A stretch of 64,000 nt of DNA from Rhodococcus rhodnii (GCA_000720375.1 JOAA01000003.1:1-64000), one strand, 5' to 3'. Counted from the stretch's first letter, positions 20,553 through 30,474 are shown. Notes: generated by a model from the letters alone, not told the origin. Translations and numbers: made by a program.

Positions 20553-23500
20553 TCAATAGCCTGTTTCGCCCCTATGCCGATCGGTGTCCTCACCAGTTGC
20601 CGTCTCAAGGCCCTCATAGGCGGACAGAACGTCCTCATCCGGGGTCTCGGACGTTGACGACTGGTACGCCACAAGGGCTTCCGCGAGCAAATCGGCCAAC
20701 TTCAAGTCGGTCCGTTCCCGACGCCGCAACCGGCTGGGCCGGTCGTCGCCGGCCTCATCGGAGGCCCGTTCAGCGCGCCGGCGCGGCCTTTCCGGCCGCC
20801 CCTCGGTGAGTCGGCGTTTGGACAATTCGTCGACACCAGATGCGGAAAGCCGGCGAGCGACGGCGGATTCGTCCGGCTGAATCGGTTTCTCGACCGGTTC
20901 AGTGGCCTTGCCGACACCCGATTCGCCGACAGCCGGACGCCGCGACAAACCCTCCGGGCCCAACGAAAACACTTGTGGGGTATTGGTGGGAAAGTCATCC
21001 ACTGGACCGGACTGTTCCGGCGGCAGTGCTTCTTCGCGGTGCTGGGTGGGTAGCGGGTCTTGTCGCTGGGCGGTAGGCGGCGGGTTTTGTCGTTGGGAGG
21101 TATCTGGCGCGTCCGGACGTTGGGAGGTGGGCGGCGGGTCGTGTTGTTGGGAGGTGGCCAGCAGGTCCTGCCGCTGCTGGATGGGCGCCGGGTCCTGTTG
21201 CTGGGATGTGGGCAGCGCGTCCGGCCGCTGGTATTCGGGCAGGGCGTCCTGTCGCTGTCGGGCGGGAAGCGCGTCTTGTCGTTGAGAGGTAGGCAGTGCG
21301 TTCTGCCGCTGCTGGATGGGCGGCGCGTCCTGCCGTTGGGTGGTGGACAGCGCGTCTTGCCGTTGCGGGGGCGGCACCGGCGACTCGCTCCGGCGCTCGG
21401 GCTCGTCCTGGCCCACCGGTTCAGGTGCCCGGCGGCGGCCCGGCCTGGTTTCGTGGTCGGGTACAGGGTTTTGATTGTCCACTGAGGACCGAGCTTGGGT
21501 TCCGGAGTCGCTCGGGCCGGACGTTTGCCCCAGGATCGCTTCCCGCAGCGAGGAAGCGTCGGAACGGATGCGTGGTGTCCGCGAATCGGACGCCGACCGA
21601 CCGGTGTCCTCACCGAGAATCGCTTCCAGCCCAAGGGATTCGGACACGTTCGGCCGGGTTTTCTCGCCGGGCCGCTGCCTTTCGCCGAACTCGTCGGAGA
21701 TGGCGGCGCGGTTGGTCGACTCCGGCATCCTCCTGCGACCAATGGGCTCGCCCAGCGCGTCGCGCTCCGGTGCCCCAACTCTGCGGCCACCCAGTGCGTC
21801 GCGCTCTGGCACGTCAGCTCCGCGCCCGGCCAGTGCGTCGTGCCCCGCAGCGTCAGCTCGGCCGCCGCCCAGCGCGTCGTATCCCAGTGCTTCAGCCCCG
21901 CTGCCAGCCGGTGCGTCTCGCTCAAGGCCCTCTGGGTCCGGCATGCGGCGGCGGCCCGCGTATCCGCCGAGCGTCTCGGCCTCGCCACGGACGTCCGACG
22001 ATTCGCTTTCCGGGCCAACCGGATCCGGCTTCCTTCGCCGCCCTGCCGATTCGGCCAGTTCCTCGTCGCTTGGGTCCGGTTTGCGGCGGCGGCCGACGTC
22101 AGCCGGGTCGAGTGACGTGCCGCGCTGGTACTCGAAGTCGTCCAGGGTGTCGGGTTTTCGGCGGCGTCCGGTTCGCTCTGGGGCGCTCGGCGCTTCCAGA
22201 CTGACGACGTCGTCTTCCGGCACGCGTCGCCGACCGGATTCCAAGGCCTCTTCAGGCATTCGTCGCCGACCGGGCTCGGGCTCCTCTTCAGGCACGCGTC
22301 GCTGACCGAACTCCGGCGCGTCTTCGGGCGTCAGCCGGCGGCCCGTGGACTCCGGCTCAGTCGGCCATGCGTCCTGGATTCGACGGCGGACCGTCGATTC
22401 CCCCGGCGCCGTGCGGCTTTCTGGGTTCGCGCCGCCTTGAGCTTCGCTGTCGTCCGGCCATTCCGGCATGCGGCGGCGTCCGGTCGACTGGCCGATGTCC
22501 GGCTTCGGCGGCTCCATGCGAGAGGAGAATTCGGGTTCTTCAAAGGGTTCCGGCATGCGGCGCCGCCCCGTCGACTCGCCCGGCGTCGCGCTGGCTTGCG
22601 GAGGTTCGTCTGCGTCCGGCATTCGGCGGCGGCCGGTTGTCTCTGGGTCGTCGTCTGGTTCCACCGCGCGGCGGGTCGGGTCGCGGGGAAGAGCGAGGCG
22701 GCGTGCCCTGGGATTGTCCGGGTCCAGCTCCGATGTCCAGCGGCGGCGTTGCGGGTCTGGGTCGGCGTCCGGGTCCTCTGGCGCGGGGATGTCCGGTCCG
22801 GTCGGGAACCTGGGGCGTGGGCTGGGCTTCTCCAACGGATCGTTGCCTGGCTCTGGCTGATCCGGTTCGGTTGGGCGCCTGCGTCGGCCGGGCGGGGGTT
22901 CCACGTCGGGGTCGGGCGGTATCGGCACCTCCGGGCTGTCCGGGGGCGTGGGGATCTCGTCCGGGTCCGGCGGCTGCGGGATGGAGGCGCGCTCCGCTTC
23001 CTCGGCCGCGGCCAGGATCTCGTCGCCGGTGTTGCTGTAGGTCTCCATCGGCTGGTTGATCGCGTACTGGTCGTAATCCGCCGAGGGATCGGCCTTGAAC
23101 GCGTCCGGTGCGCGTCGACGGCCGCCGCTGCCGCGGGTGATGTCCAGCCGATCGAGTACTGAACGGCCGCCTTCCGCCTCGGCACTGTCGTCCTGTGGCA
23201 TACCGGGCTCATCGGCAGACGGCCATTGCCTTCCGTAGTCCGGTAACGGGAATCCGGCCAGATATTCGGCCATCTCGGGGTCCGCGACGTCACTCTGCAG
23301 GCCGGCGTACTCCTGGATGAAGGTGTAGCCGCTGTCCTCGGGCGGGAGGTCGTAAAGCGGCTCGACGGACTGCCAGTCCGGGCGCTCGGACTCCTGCTCG
23401 GTGTGTGTCAGCGCTTCACGTGCCGCGCTGAGCAGCGCGTCTTCGCTTGTGCCTTCCTGGTACTGGGCGACGCCGGTGCTGACGTTGACGCCCCGCGCGG

Positions 23501-26117
23501 GGTCTTCGGGGTCCCAGTCGGACGCAGACACTGTCTCGCGCAGGGTGGCGGCGAACTGCTCGGCCTCGTCCCTGGTCGTGTCGGGCAACAACACGGCGAG
23601 CTCACCTTCTTCCGGCCTCGCCAGCTCGGCGTCGTGCGGCGCCATGTCGCGGACATGATCGGCCAAGGACGTGAGCACATCCGGGTCGATCTCCGGCGGT
23701 ATGCGGCCGGCGCCGACCGTGTCGATTGCCTTGATCAAGGCGGCGCTGAACCGGTCGGTGCTGTCCGGATCCTTCTTGTGTGGCTCGGGCTCGGGTTCGT
23801 CGCCGCTCGGCTCAAGCCGGACCAGCGTGAGCGCGGTCGGCCTGGCCTGACGACGGGCCGCGGCCAGCCTGCGGCGCAGGCCCTGCCGGTTGAGCAGGCC
23901 GGTCTCCTCATCACGCTCGTTCTGCGACGGGTCTGGCCACTTTGGTTTGTCGGCGTCGGCGGCGCGCCTGCCCTTCGGACGGCTCGGCTTGTCACTGGCG
24001 CTGCCGACCGCGGCGCTAGCAGTGGTGGCCCAGTCCTCTTCAGACTCAACTTCAGCGATATTCGCGGCGTCGCGCTCGGCGTCGTCGGCGTGCATGTCTT
24101 CGGCGGCGCGGTCCACGGCGGCGCGACCGACAACGCGGTCAACGGCAGCCGGGTCAGCACCGGCCCACTCGGGCGCCGCACGGTCGGCGGCGATGAGGTC
24201 GGATCCGGCGCGGGTCTGCCCAGCGAGGTCCATGGCCGCTCGTTCCCTGGCGACCATCTCCCACCCTGCGAGCTCCCGGCCGAGGATGTCGTGCGGGCTG
24301 CTGCCACCCGCCCCACTCGCAGCCAACCCAGAGGTCCCGGGGGCCCCGCCCCCGCCCCCCTCCCCTCCGCCGCCTCCCGTTGTCCCCGCCCCGCTCCTGG
24401 TTCCGAATGCGCTTTCGTACCCCGCACCCGTGCCTATGCCCGCGCCCGCGCCTATGCCCGTGCCGTAGCTCGCACCCGCGCCGGTTTCGGCGCCCGTGCC
24501 CACGCCCGTGCCGGTTCCCACGCCCGCTCCTGCGTCGGTTCCTGCGCCGGCGCCCGTGCTGTCTGTTGCCGTGGGCTCGCCTGTGCTGGCGCTTCTGCGC
24601 CTGCCCACGCGTTCGCTTGGGTCGCCGGTGCCTGCGTCGTCGGCCACGCCGAGGCTGGACGCGAGGTCGTAGCCTCGGGTGGTCAGGGTTGGGTAGCCCT
24701 CCAGGTCGTAGCTCACGCTGTAGTCCTGGGACACCAGGCCGTAGCGCTCGGTGGCTGATTGGCTTGCCGCCGCTTCGTAGTCCTGGCTTGCGGTGGCTGC
24801 CACGTCGTAGCCCTCGGTGCCTCGGCCTGTGCGTTCGTAGCCGACGCTGTCGTAGGTGCCCGCGCCCCGGTTTGGACGGGGTCGGGGGCCTGGGCCGATT
24901 CCTCGGCCCGCGAGTTCCCGGCCGGACATCTCACGGCTCGCGGCCTCGCGGCTGCTCACCTCTGTTCCGGTTGCGTCGGGGTTGGACCTGGCCGGGGTCC
25001 GGACCACGCGGCGCAACAGGGATTCCGTGTCGTCGGGCAGCCTTGTTCCCGCGCCGAGCTCCTCGAGGACGATCAGACGGGCCAAGGTGTCGGCTCTGAG
25101 TCTGCGTTGCTCAGCTGCCCGTGCTGAGCGCAGCGAGTTCAGGGCCTCGGTCAGTTCTCCGTCGGCTTCTTGGGCGTACGCAAGCGATGTCAGGACATCG
25201 GCGAGCAGTCCGTCCAGCTCGTGTCTGCGGGCGACTCGCACTATCTCCGCGAGCAGTGCGTGTGCTTCCTTGGCTCGTCCGGCTGGGAAGTGCACGCGGG
25301 TGGCGAGGATGAGCATCAGCCGCCCGATCGCAGCGGCCGATGTCGCCCGCACCGGTTGGGTCAGCGTCTGATCGGCTTGGCCGACCGCCGCGGTCTCCTC
25401 GCCGGCGTCCAGCAGCGCGCTGACCATCTCCAGGCCCAGCTCTGCCCGTGCCTGCCCGGAATCCGTTCCAGGATCGGACAAGCCGTCGAGCAGGGTCATG
25501 CCTTCCGTGGCCGCCGCGACCGCTCCGGTGGCATTGCCCCACCGGCGTCGGAAGGACGCGATCCGCGCACACAACAGAGCACGCAGGATCCGCCGGACGT
25601 CACCGCTCAACATGTCGTCGGCGGCGTACAGGCGGTCGGCTTCGGAAAGCACCTCGTCGATGATCTCCAGCCGCCCGGCTTGTGCCAGGCCGCCGACGAT
25701 CTCGGCGAGCGCACCTGCCCGCACCGCGGGCCGGGTATCACTTCCTTCCAGCATGGGACGGACCAGGACGAAAGCACTTCCGGTCAGGCCGACCGCGCGG
25801 GTACTCGCCGCCAGGTCGACCCGGACCGATCCGGCGAGGTCACGCTCGCCGGCGTTCTCGGCATCGCGCAGGGCAGACACGGCCGGCTCCACCGCCTCGG
25901 CGTGTTTGCCGAGTCGCACCAGGGCAGCGACCATCAGGGCGTTGGCGCGCAACGCAAGCGCCCGGTCCTTGGCCGCGCCGGCAAGCGTCGCCGCCTGCCG
26001 CGCGAAGACCAAGGTGAGCTCAGGTGCGCACCACCTCAACCGGTCGGCGGTCTCGGCGAGCAGTTCGCCGTCCGTTGTCCCGCCGTCCGACCAAGTTCCT
26101 TTTCTGCCCGCCGTCAC
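20553..26117 (-). CDS. Giant TPR / degenerate GGDEF-like / disordered repeat protein
   Basis: Protein of 1,854 residues. Residues about 20-350 are alpha-helical TPR-like repeats. Residues about 370-620 are low complexity, with Ser/Tyr-rich words and a long Gly-Thr-Ala run. Residues about 735-900 resemble a GGDEF domain: ETGLLNRQGLRRRL opens it as in diguanylate cyclases, but the GGDEF signature position reads RPEEGELAVLLP, so cyclase activity is unlikely. From about 1000 to 1560, around 17 copies of GRRR[MKV]P[DE] alternate with acidic linkers. A Gln/Pro-rich SQRQDAL repeat (about 1575-1690) and a short helical C-terminus follow. The GTG start lies 12 bases after the ettA stop. There is no signal peptide or membrane helix. 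A scaffold role is inference only. Confidence 0.8.
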   Translation of the reverse strand: MTAGRKGTWSDGGTTDGELLAETADRLRWCAPELTLVFARQAATLAGAAKDRALALRANALMVAALVRLGKHAEAVEPAVSALRDAENAGERDLAGSVRVDLAASTRAVGLTGSAFVLVRPMLEGSDTRPAVRAGALAEIVGGLAQAGRLEIIDEVLSEADRLYAADDMLSGDVRRILRALLCARIASFRRRWGNATGAVAAATEGMTLLDGLSDPGTDSGQARAELGLEMVSALLDAGEETAAVGQADQTLTQPVRATSAAAIGRLMLILATRVHFPAGRAKEAHALLAEIVRVARRHELDGLLADVLTSLAYAQEADGELTEALNSLRSARAAEQRRLRADTLARLIVLEELGAGTRLPDDTESLLRRVVRTPARSNPDATGTEVSSREAASREMSGRELAGRGIGPGPRPRPNRGAGTYDSVGYERTGRGTEGYDVAATASQDYEAAASQSATERYGLVSQDYSVSYDLEGYPTLTTRGYDLASSLGVADDAGTGDPSERVGRRRSASTGEPTATDSTGAGAGTDAGAGVGTGTGVGTGAETGAGASYGTGIGAGAGIGTGAGYESAFGTRSGAGTTGGGGGEGGGGGAPGTSGLAASGAGGSSPHDILGRELAGWEMVARERAAMDLAGQTRAGSDLIAADRAAPEWAGADPAAVDRVVGRAAVDRAAEDMHADDAERDAANIAEVESEEDWATTASAAVGSASDKPSRPKGRRAADADKPKWPDPSQNERDEETGLLNRQGLRRRLAAARRQARPTALTLVRLEPSGDEPEPEPHKKDPDSTDRFSAALIKAIDTVGAGRIPPEIDPDVLTSLADHVRDMAPHDAELARPEEGELAVLLPDTTRDEAEQFAATLRETVSASDWDPEDPARGVNVSTGVAQYQEGTSEDALLSAAREALTHTEQESERPDWQSVEPLYDLPPEDSGYTFIQEYAGLQSDVADPEMAEYLAGFPLPDYGRQWPSADEPGMPQDDSAEAEGGRSVLDRLDITRGSGGRRRAPDAFKADPSADYDQYAINQPMETYSNTGDEILAAAEEAERASIPQPPDPDEIPTPPDSPEVPIPPDPDVEPPPGRRRRPTEPDQPEPGNDPLEKPSPRPRFPTGPDIPAPEDPDADPDPQRRRWTSELDPDNPRARRLALPRDPTRRAVEPDDDPETTGRRRMPDADEPPQASATPGESTGRRRMPEPFEEPEFSSRMEPPKPDIGQSTGRRRMPEWPDDSEAQGGANPESRTAPGESTVRRRIQDAWPTEPESTGRRLTPEDAPEFGQRRVPEEEPEPGRRRMPEEALESGRRRVPEDDVVSLEAPSAPERTGRRRKPDTLDDFEYQRGTSLDPADVGRRRKPDPSDEELAESAGRRRKPDPVGPESESSDVRGEAETLGGYAGRRRMPDPEGLERDAPAGSGAEALGYDALGGGRADAAGHDALAGRGADVPERDALGGRRVGAPERDALGEPIGRRRMPESTNRAAISDEFGERQRPGEKTRPNVSESLGLEAILGEDTGRSASDSRTPRIRSDASSLREAILGQTSGPSDSGTQARSSVDNQNPVPDHETRPGRRRAPEPVGQDEPERRSESPVPPPQRQDALSTTQRQDAPPIQQRQNALPTSQRQDALPARQRQDALPEYQRPDALPTSQQQDPAPIQQRQDLLATSQQHDPPPTSQRPDAPDTSQRQNPPPTAQRQDPLPTQHREEALPPEQSGPVDDFPTNTPQVFSLGPEGLSRRPAVGESGVGKATEPVEKPIQPDESAVARRLSASGVDELSKRRLTEGRPERPRRRAERASDEAGDDRPSRLRRRERTDLKLADLLAEALVAYQSSTSETPDEDVLSAYEGLETATGEDTDRHRGETGY

Positions 26118-26129
26118 CTGTGCGGCCGC

Positions 26130-27806
26130 CTAATCCCGGGTCAGCTTGCGGTACGTGACCCGGTGTGGCCTGGCTGCCTCCGCGCCGAGCCGCTCGATCT
26201 TGTTCTTCTCGTAGCCCTCGAAGTTTCCTTCGAACCAGAACCACTTGCTCGGGTCCTCGTCGGTGCCCTCCCACGCCAGGATGTGGGTGGCCACGCGGTC
26301 GAGGAACCACCGGTCGTGCGAGATGACCACGGCGCAGCCGGGGAACTGCTCAAGCGCGTTCTCCAGCGAACCGAGCGTCTCGACGTCCAGGTCGTTCGTG
26401 GGCTCGTCGAGCAGGATCAGGTTGCCACCCTGCTTGAGGGTCAGCGCGAGGTTGAGCCGGTTGCGCTCGCCACCGGACAGCACGCCCGCGGGCTTCTGCT
26501 GGTCCGCTCCCTTGAACCCGAACGCACTGACGTACGCGCGGGACGGCATTTCGACCTGGCCGACGTTGATGTAGTCCAGTCCCCCCGACACGACCTCCCA
26601 CACGTTCTTGTTGGGGTCGATGCCGGCCCGGTTCTGGTCCACGTAGGACAGTTTGACCGTCTCGCCGATCTTGACGGTACCGCTGTCCGGCTGCTCAAGG
26701 CCCACGATGGTCTTGAACAGAGTGGTCTTGCCGACGCCGTTGGGGCCGATCACGCCGACGATGCCGTTGCGCGGCAGGTCGAACGTGAGACCTTCGATCA
26801 GGGTGCGGTCGCCGAAGCCCTTCTTGAGGTCGTTGACCTGGACCACGACGTTGCCCAGACGCGGGCCCGGCGGGATCTGGATCTCCTCGAAGTCGAGCTT
26901 GCGGGTCTTCTCAGCCTCGGCCGCCATCTCCTCGTACCGCTCGAGGCGGGCCTTGGACTTGGTCTGCCGCGCCTTGGCGTTGGAGCGGACCCACGCCAGC
27001 TCCTCCTTGAGGCGCTTCTGCAGCTTCGCGTCCTTCTTGCCCTGCACGGCAAGCCGTTCGGCCTTCTTCTCCAGGTACGCGGAGTAGTTGCCCTCGTAAC
27101 CGTGGGTGCGGCCACGGTCCAGCTCGAGGATCCACTGCGCGACGTTGTCGAGGAAGTACCGGTCGTGGGTGACAGCGAGGATCGCACCCGCGTACGAGGC
27201 GAGGTGCTGCTCGAGCCACAGCACGCTCTCGGCGTCCAGGTGGTTCGTGGGCTCGTCGAGCAGAAGCAGGTCGGGCTTGGACAGCAGCAGCTTGCACAGC
27301 GCGACTCGACGGCGCTCGCCACCGGAAAGCACCTTCACGTCGGAATCCGGCGGCGGGCAGCGCAGGGCGTCCATCGCCTGCTCCAGCTGGGAGTCCAGGT
27401 CCCACGCGTCGGCGTGGTCCAGGGCCTCCTGCAGCTTGCCCATCTCCTCCATCAGCTCGTCGGAATAGTCCGTCGCCAGCTGTTCCGCGATCTCGTTGAA
27501 CCGGTCGAGCTGCTGCTTGACCTCCCCCAGGCCCTCCTGGACGTTGCCAAGGACGGTCTTCTCCTCGTTGAGCGGGGGCTCCTGCTGCAGGATGCCCACC
27601 GAGTAGCCCGGCGACAGGATGGCGTCGCCGTTGTTCGGCTGGTCCAGTCCCGCCATGATCCGCAGGACGGTCGACTTGCCTGCCCCGTTCGGACCGACAA
27701 CGCCGATCTTGGCTCCCGGGTAGAACGAGATGCTGGCGTCTTCCAGGATGACCTTGTCCCCGTGCGCCTTGCGCACCTTCCTCATGGTGTAGATGAACTC
27801 CGCCAT
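26130..27806 (-). CDS. ettA: Energy-dependent translational throttle A (ABC-F ATPase)
   Basis: ABC-F protein of 558 residues, the same length as Rv2477c. It has two nucleotide-binding domains: GPNGAGKST, LSGGERRRVAL and LLDEPTNHLD in the first, GPNGVGKTT, LSGGERNRLNLA and LLDEPTNDLD in the second. A basic linker (about residues 240-310, rich in Lys/Arg/Glu) acts as the tRNA-interacting arm. EttA binds the ribosomal E site and gates the first elongation step according to the ATP/ADP ratio. No membrane segment exists. The giant TPR/GGDEF-like gene follows within 12 bases and may be co-translated. Confidence 0.95.
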   Translation of the reverse strand: MAEFIYTMRKVRKAHGDKVILEDASISFYPGAKIGVVGPNGAGKSTVLRIMAGLDQPNNGDAILSPGYSVGILQQEPPLNEEKTVLGNVQEGLGEVKQQLDRFNEIAEQLATDYSDELMEEMGKLQEALDHADAWDLDSQLEQAMDALRCPPPDSDVKVLSGGERRRVALCKLLLSKPDLLLLDEPTNHLDAESVLWLEQHLASYAGAILAVTHDRYFLDNVAQWILELDRGRTHGYEGNYSAYLEKKAERLAVQGKKDAKLQKRLKEELAWVRSNAKARQTKSKARLERYEEMAAEAEKTRKLDFEEIQIPPGPRLGNVVVQVNDLKKGFGDRTLIEGLTFDLPRNGIVGVIGPNGVGKTTLFKTIVGLEQPDSGTVKIGETVKLSYVDQNRAGIDPNKNVWEVVSGGLDYINVGQVEMPSRAYVSAFGFKGADQQKPAGVLSGGERNRLNLALTLKQGGNLILLDEPTNDLDVETLGSLENALEQFPGCAVVISHDRWFLDRVATHILAWEGTDEDPSKWFWFEGNFEGYEKNKIERLGAEAARPHRVTYRKLTRD

Positions 27807-27881
27807 GCCCGCGATCGTAGAGCTGTCGGTACACGCCGATTACCGCGACCGTCGGGTATGGGGCTGAAGTGACGATCAGTG

Positions 27882-28283
27882 TCATGCCGCGACCGGTTCG
27901 ATGGGCATGCCCGACCGCTCGTCACGCAGCAGCACGATCTTGCAAAAGGTGAGGTCCGGACCTATCGCGGTGGCTTCCAGTTCCAGGTCGGAGCGGGGTT
28001 GGCCCTCCTTCTCCCACTTGTTGGTGTAGAGCTTGCCGGTCACCACGACCGGGTCACCCTTGACGAAGGTGTCGGCGACCGCCGCGGCTAGTCGCCGGAA
28101 GCATTTGACCCTCATGAACAGCTCGCGGCCCCGCACCCACGAGTTCGTGTCCTTGTCGAATTTGCGTTCGTTGGTGACGACGGTGACCGCGGCGACCATC
28201 CGGTCCTCGTCGTTGGCGTTCCACACCCGGACATCCGTGCAGATGCGGCCGGTCAACGTCAGCTTTGTTTCGTTCCACGCCAT
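27882..28283 (-). CDS. Single-stranded DNA-binding protein-like, short (Rv2478c homologue)
   Basis: OB-fold protein of 133 residues related to SSB. It opens with TKLTLTGRICTDVRVW and has FMRVKCFRRLAAAVADTFVKGDPVVVTGKL, the usual SSB strand-helix-strand block. It lacks the long glycine-rich linker and acidic C-terminal tip (DDDIPF type) of the main replicative SSB, so it is a secondary paralogue like Rv2478c. The ATG at 28283 follows AAGGAG at a normal distance. It precedes ettA on the same strand by 75 bases. Roles in natural DNA uptake or recombination are known for SSB paralogues, but not shown here. Confidence 0.9.
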   Translation of the reverse strand: MAWNETKLTLTGRICTDVRVWNANDEDRMVAAVTVVTNERKFDKDTNSWVRGRELFMRVKCFRRLAAAVADTFVKGDPVVVTGKLYTNKWEKEGQPRSDLELEATAIGPDLTFCKIVLLRDERSGMPIEPVAA

Positions 28284-28371
28284 GGGATTTCTCCTTGTCC
28301 ACGCCGGTTTTGGTGGTGCTGCCAGCTTGCCTTCGGGGTGGGTTCGGGCGGCAGGGGTTGGCCGGCTTGGC

Positions 28372-28397
28372 TGTGGACAACCTCCGACTGTGGATAA
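28372..28397 (-). promoter_or_regulatory. Pair of DnaA-box-like sites upstream of the ssb-like gene
   Basis: TGTGGACAA at 28372-28380 and TGTGGATAA at 28389-28397, read on the minus strand, give TTGTCCACA and TTATCCACA. These are the high-GC and classical DnaA-box forms, 17 bases apart in the same orientation. They lie 90-115 bases ahead of the ssb-like start in an otherwise G-rich spacer. DnaA control of this promoter is possible. Two boxes are too few for a replication origin. Confidence 0.4.
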
Positions 28398-28445
28398 GTC
28401 GGGTGGCTGGGGTGTTCGGGGTGGGTGGATTGTCGGTGAGGTGTG

Positions 28446-30458
28446 CTAGTCGGGTTTTCCGCCGTTCATTTTGTTGAGCATCGCGTTGTAGGCGGCCAGT
28501 TCCGCTTCTCCGTCCGCGTCTGCCTTGCGGTCGCGGCGACGTGCTTCTTTCTCGTCCTGACGGGCCCATTGGACCAGCAGGGCGACCAGCACGACCACCA
28601 GCGGGAGCTCTCCCGCCGCCCAGGCGATGCCGCCGCCGAGGCGCTGGTCGGACAGCAGGTCACTCGCCCACGGCAGGGCCAGCGAGCGGTAGAACCGGTC
28701 GCCGATGATCTGCTGCATGCTCATCAGGATCACGCCGAAGAAGGCGTGGAACGGCAGCGATGCGAAGACCATCGCCAGCCGGCCGACGGGCGGCAGGCGA
28801 CGTGGCGCGGGGTCGATGCCGATCACCGGCCAGTAGAAGATGTAGCCGGTCAGCAGGAAGTGCGCGTTCATCGCCAGGTGCGCCCAGTGCAGGTCCAGCG
28901 CGCCGTCGAACAGGCCGGAGAAGTAGAGCGCGTAGTAGGAGCCGACGAACAGCACCAGCGCCACGACTGGATGCGTCAGCGCGCGAGCCAGCGGCGAGTG
29001 CACGAGCGCCACGATCCATTCGCGCGGCCCGGGCGGATTGTCCTTGCCCGCGGCGGGCAAGGCGCGCAGTGCCAGCGTGACTGCCCCGCCGAGGACCAGG
29101 AGGATCGGCGCGAGCATGTTCAGCATCATGTGGCTGATCATGTGGATGCTGAACATCGACGGTGAGTACCGGCCGATCCCGGAGGACGTGGCCAGCAGGA
29201 TCGTCGCGCAGCCGCTGAGCCAGGCGATCGTGCGGCCGACCGGCCAGGCGTCGCCGCGGGCCTTCAGCCGCCGCACACCGAGCAGGTACAGCACCGCCAG
29301 CGCGATCGCCAACGTGCCGTAGATCAGGTCGAAACGCCAGTCCACCAACGCTTTCAGCAACGTCGGCGCACCGTCCAACGTGTACCCGATGCGCAGCTCG
29401 ACGTTGTTCGGCTGGGTCACGGCCTGCTGCGGCGGTGGAGTTCGGGCCAGCGCCGCCGCGATGCCGATGGTGATCATCATGACCAGCACTTCGAACGCGG
29501 CCAGCTTCACCAGCGCACGCCCGGATCCGGTGGCGACCACGGCCGCGACACCGCGTTCCCGCTGGAAGTACCCGAACACCCCGAGTGCGAGCAGCGCGAG
29601 GATCTTGGCGACCACGAGCAGGCCGTAGTTGGTGCTGAACAGGTCCGCCAACGGCAGCCGCACCAGGGCGTTGATCACGCCCGACGCGGCCATCACGATC
29701 CAGCACGCCAGCGCGACCTTGGAGAACCGGCTCGCGGCCAGCCCGAGGTGATCGCCCTTGCGCCTGCCGTGTGCCAGCAGCGCGACGAGTCCGCCGACCC
29801 ATAGCGCGGCGGCGATCAGGTGCAGCAGCAGGCTGTTGGTGGCCAGGTCGTGCTGGCCGCCGCTGGATGAGTGCCCGCTCACGCCCAGCGGGAGCAGGCC
29901 TCCGACCGACACGAAGAACAGTGCCGTGGTCCAGCCCCACGTCAGCACGAGCCGTGTGCCGACCGCCACGAGGAACGCGATCGCCGCTGTGATGAGCCAT
30001 GTGTTCGTCAGCTCGGACGCGCCCGCGAGGTCGACGAGCGTCTGGATGTCGAACAGCTGCGACACCGGACGGCCGAACGTGTCAGCGGTCGTGAACGGAA
30101 TCGACAGCAGTGCACAGGCGCACCAGATGATCGACGCCCAGCTGGCCATGCGCACGGCCGCGTAGCCGTCCGCGGCGAGTACGCCGGACTTCTGCGGCGG
30201 CACCATGAACGCGGCGAACAGCAGCGAACCGATGACGAGCACGCTGCTGATCTCGGCGACCACGCGCAGCGTGATCATGCCGTACGCGGTGAACGCACCG
30301 GGGTTGGGAACGCCTGCCAGGTAGCGGTCGCTCACGAGCGCGAACAGCGCTGCCGCGACGAGCACCGCGAGGACACCGCCCACCGCTAGCAACGGCCCGA
30401 CACGAGCACGCACTCGTTTCGTACCGGTCGCCTGCGTTGGGGAGTCGGTGGAGGTCAC
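28446..30458 (-). CDS. CopD-CtaG fusion membrane protein (copper / cytochrome oxidase assembly)
   Basis: Integral membrane protein of 670 residues with two parts. Residues 1-330 form a CopD-like domain with about eight helices (for example GMITLRVVAEISSVLVIGSL and HLIAAALWVGGLVALL). Residues 350-640 form a caa3-type CtaG domain (FSIHMISHMMLNMLAPILL with clustered His/Met). CtaG helps insert copper into cytochrome c oxidase. The same fusion is found in mycobacteria (Rv0102). GTG at 30458 is chosen because a start at 30533 would lie inside the upstream MFS gene; the ribosome site is weak. A charged tail closes the protein. Confidence 0.87.
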   Translation of the reverse strand: MTSTDSPTQATGTKRVRARVGPLLAVGGVLAVLVAAALFALVSDRYLAGVPNPGAFTAYGMITLRVVAEISSVLVIGSLLFAAFMVPPQKSGVLAADGYAAVRMASWASIIWCACALLSIPFTTADTFGRPVSQLFDIQTLVDLAGASELTNTWLITAAIAFLVAVGTRLVLTWGWTTALFFVSVGGLLPLGVSGHSSSGGQHDLATNSLLLHLIAAALWVGGLVALLAHGRRKGDHLGLAASRFSKVALACWIVMAASGVINALVRLPLADLFSTNYGLLVVAKILALLALGVFGYFQRERGVAAVVATGSGRALVKLAAFEVLVMMITIGIAAALARTPPPQQAVTQPNNVELRIGYTLDGAPTLLKALVDWRFDLIYGTLAIALAVLYLLGVRRLKARGDAWPVGRTIAWLSGCATILLATSSGIGRYSPSMFSIHMISHMMLNMLAPILLVLGGAVTLALRALPAAGKDNPPGPREWIVALVHSPLARALTHPVVALVLFVGSYYALYFSGLFDGALDLHWAHLAMNAHFLLTGYIFYWPVIGIDPAPRRLPPVGRLAMVFASLPFHAFFGVILMSMQQIIGDRFYRSLALPWASDLLSDQRLGGGIAWAAGELPLVVVLVALLVQWARQDEKEARRRDRKADADGEAELAAYNAMLNKMNGGKPD

Positions 30459-30474
30459 AAGCTGAGAGTAGTGG

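Noticed and set aside
20553..26117. Active diguanylate cyclase
   Set aside because: The GGDEF signature loop is replaced by EEGEL-type sequence, so catalytic residues are missing.
25170..27872. 900-codon open frame opposite ettA and the giant protein gene
   Set aside because: Shadow across two real genes; it spans their intergenic junction without any start signal.
28372..28397. Replication origin
   Set aside because: Only two DnaA boxes and no dnaA, dnaN or AT-rich unwinding region nearby.
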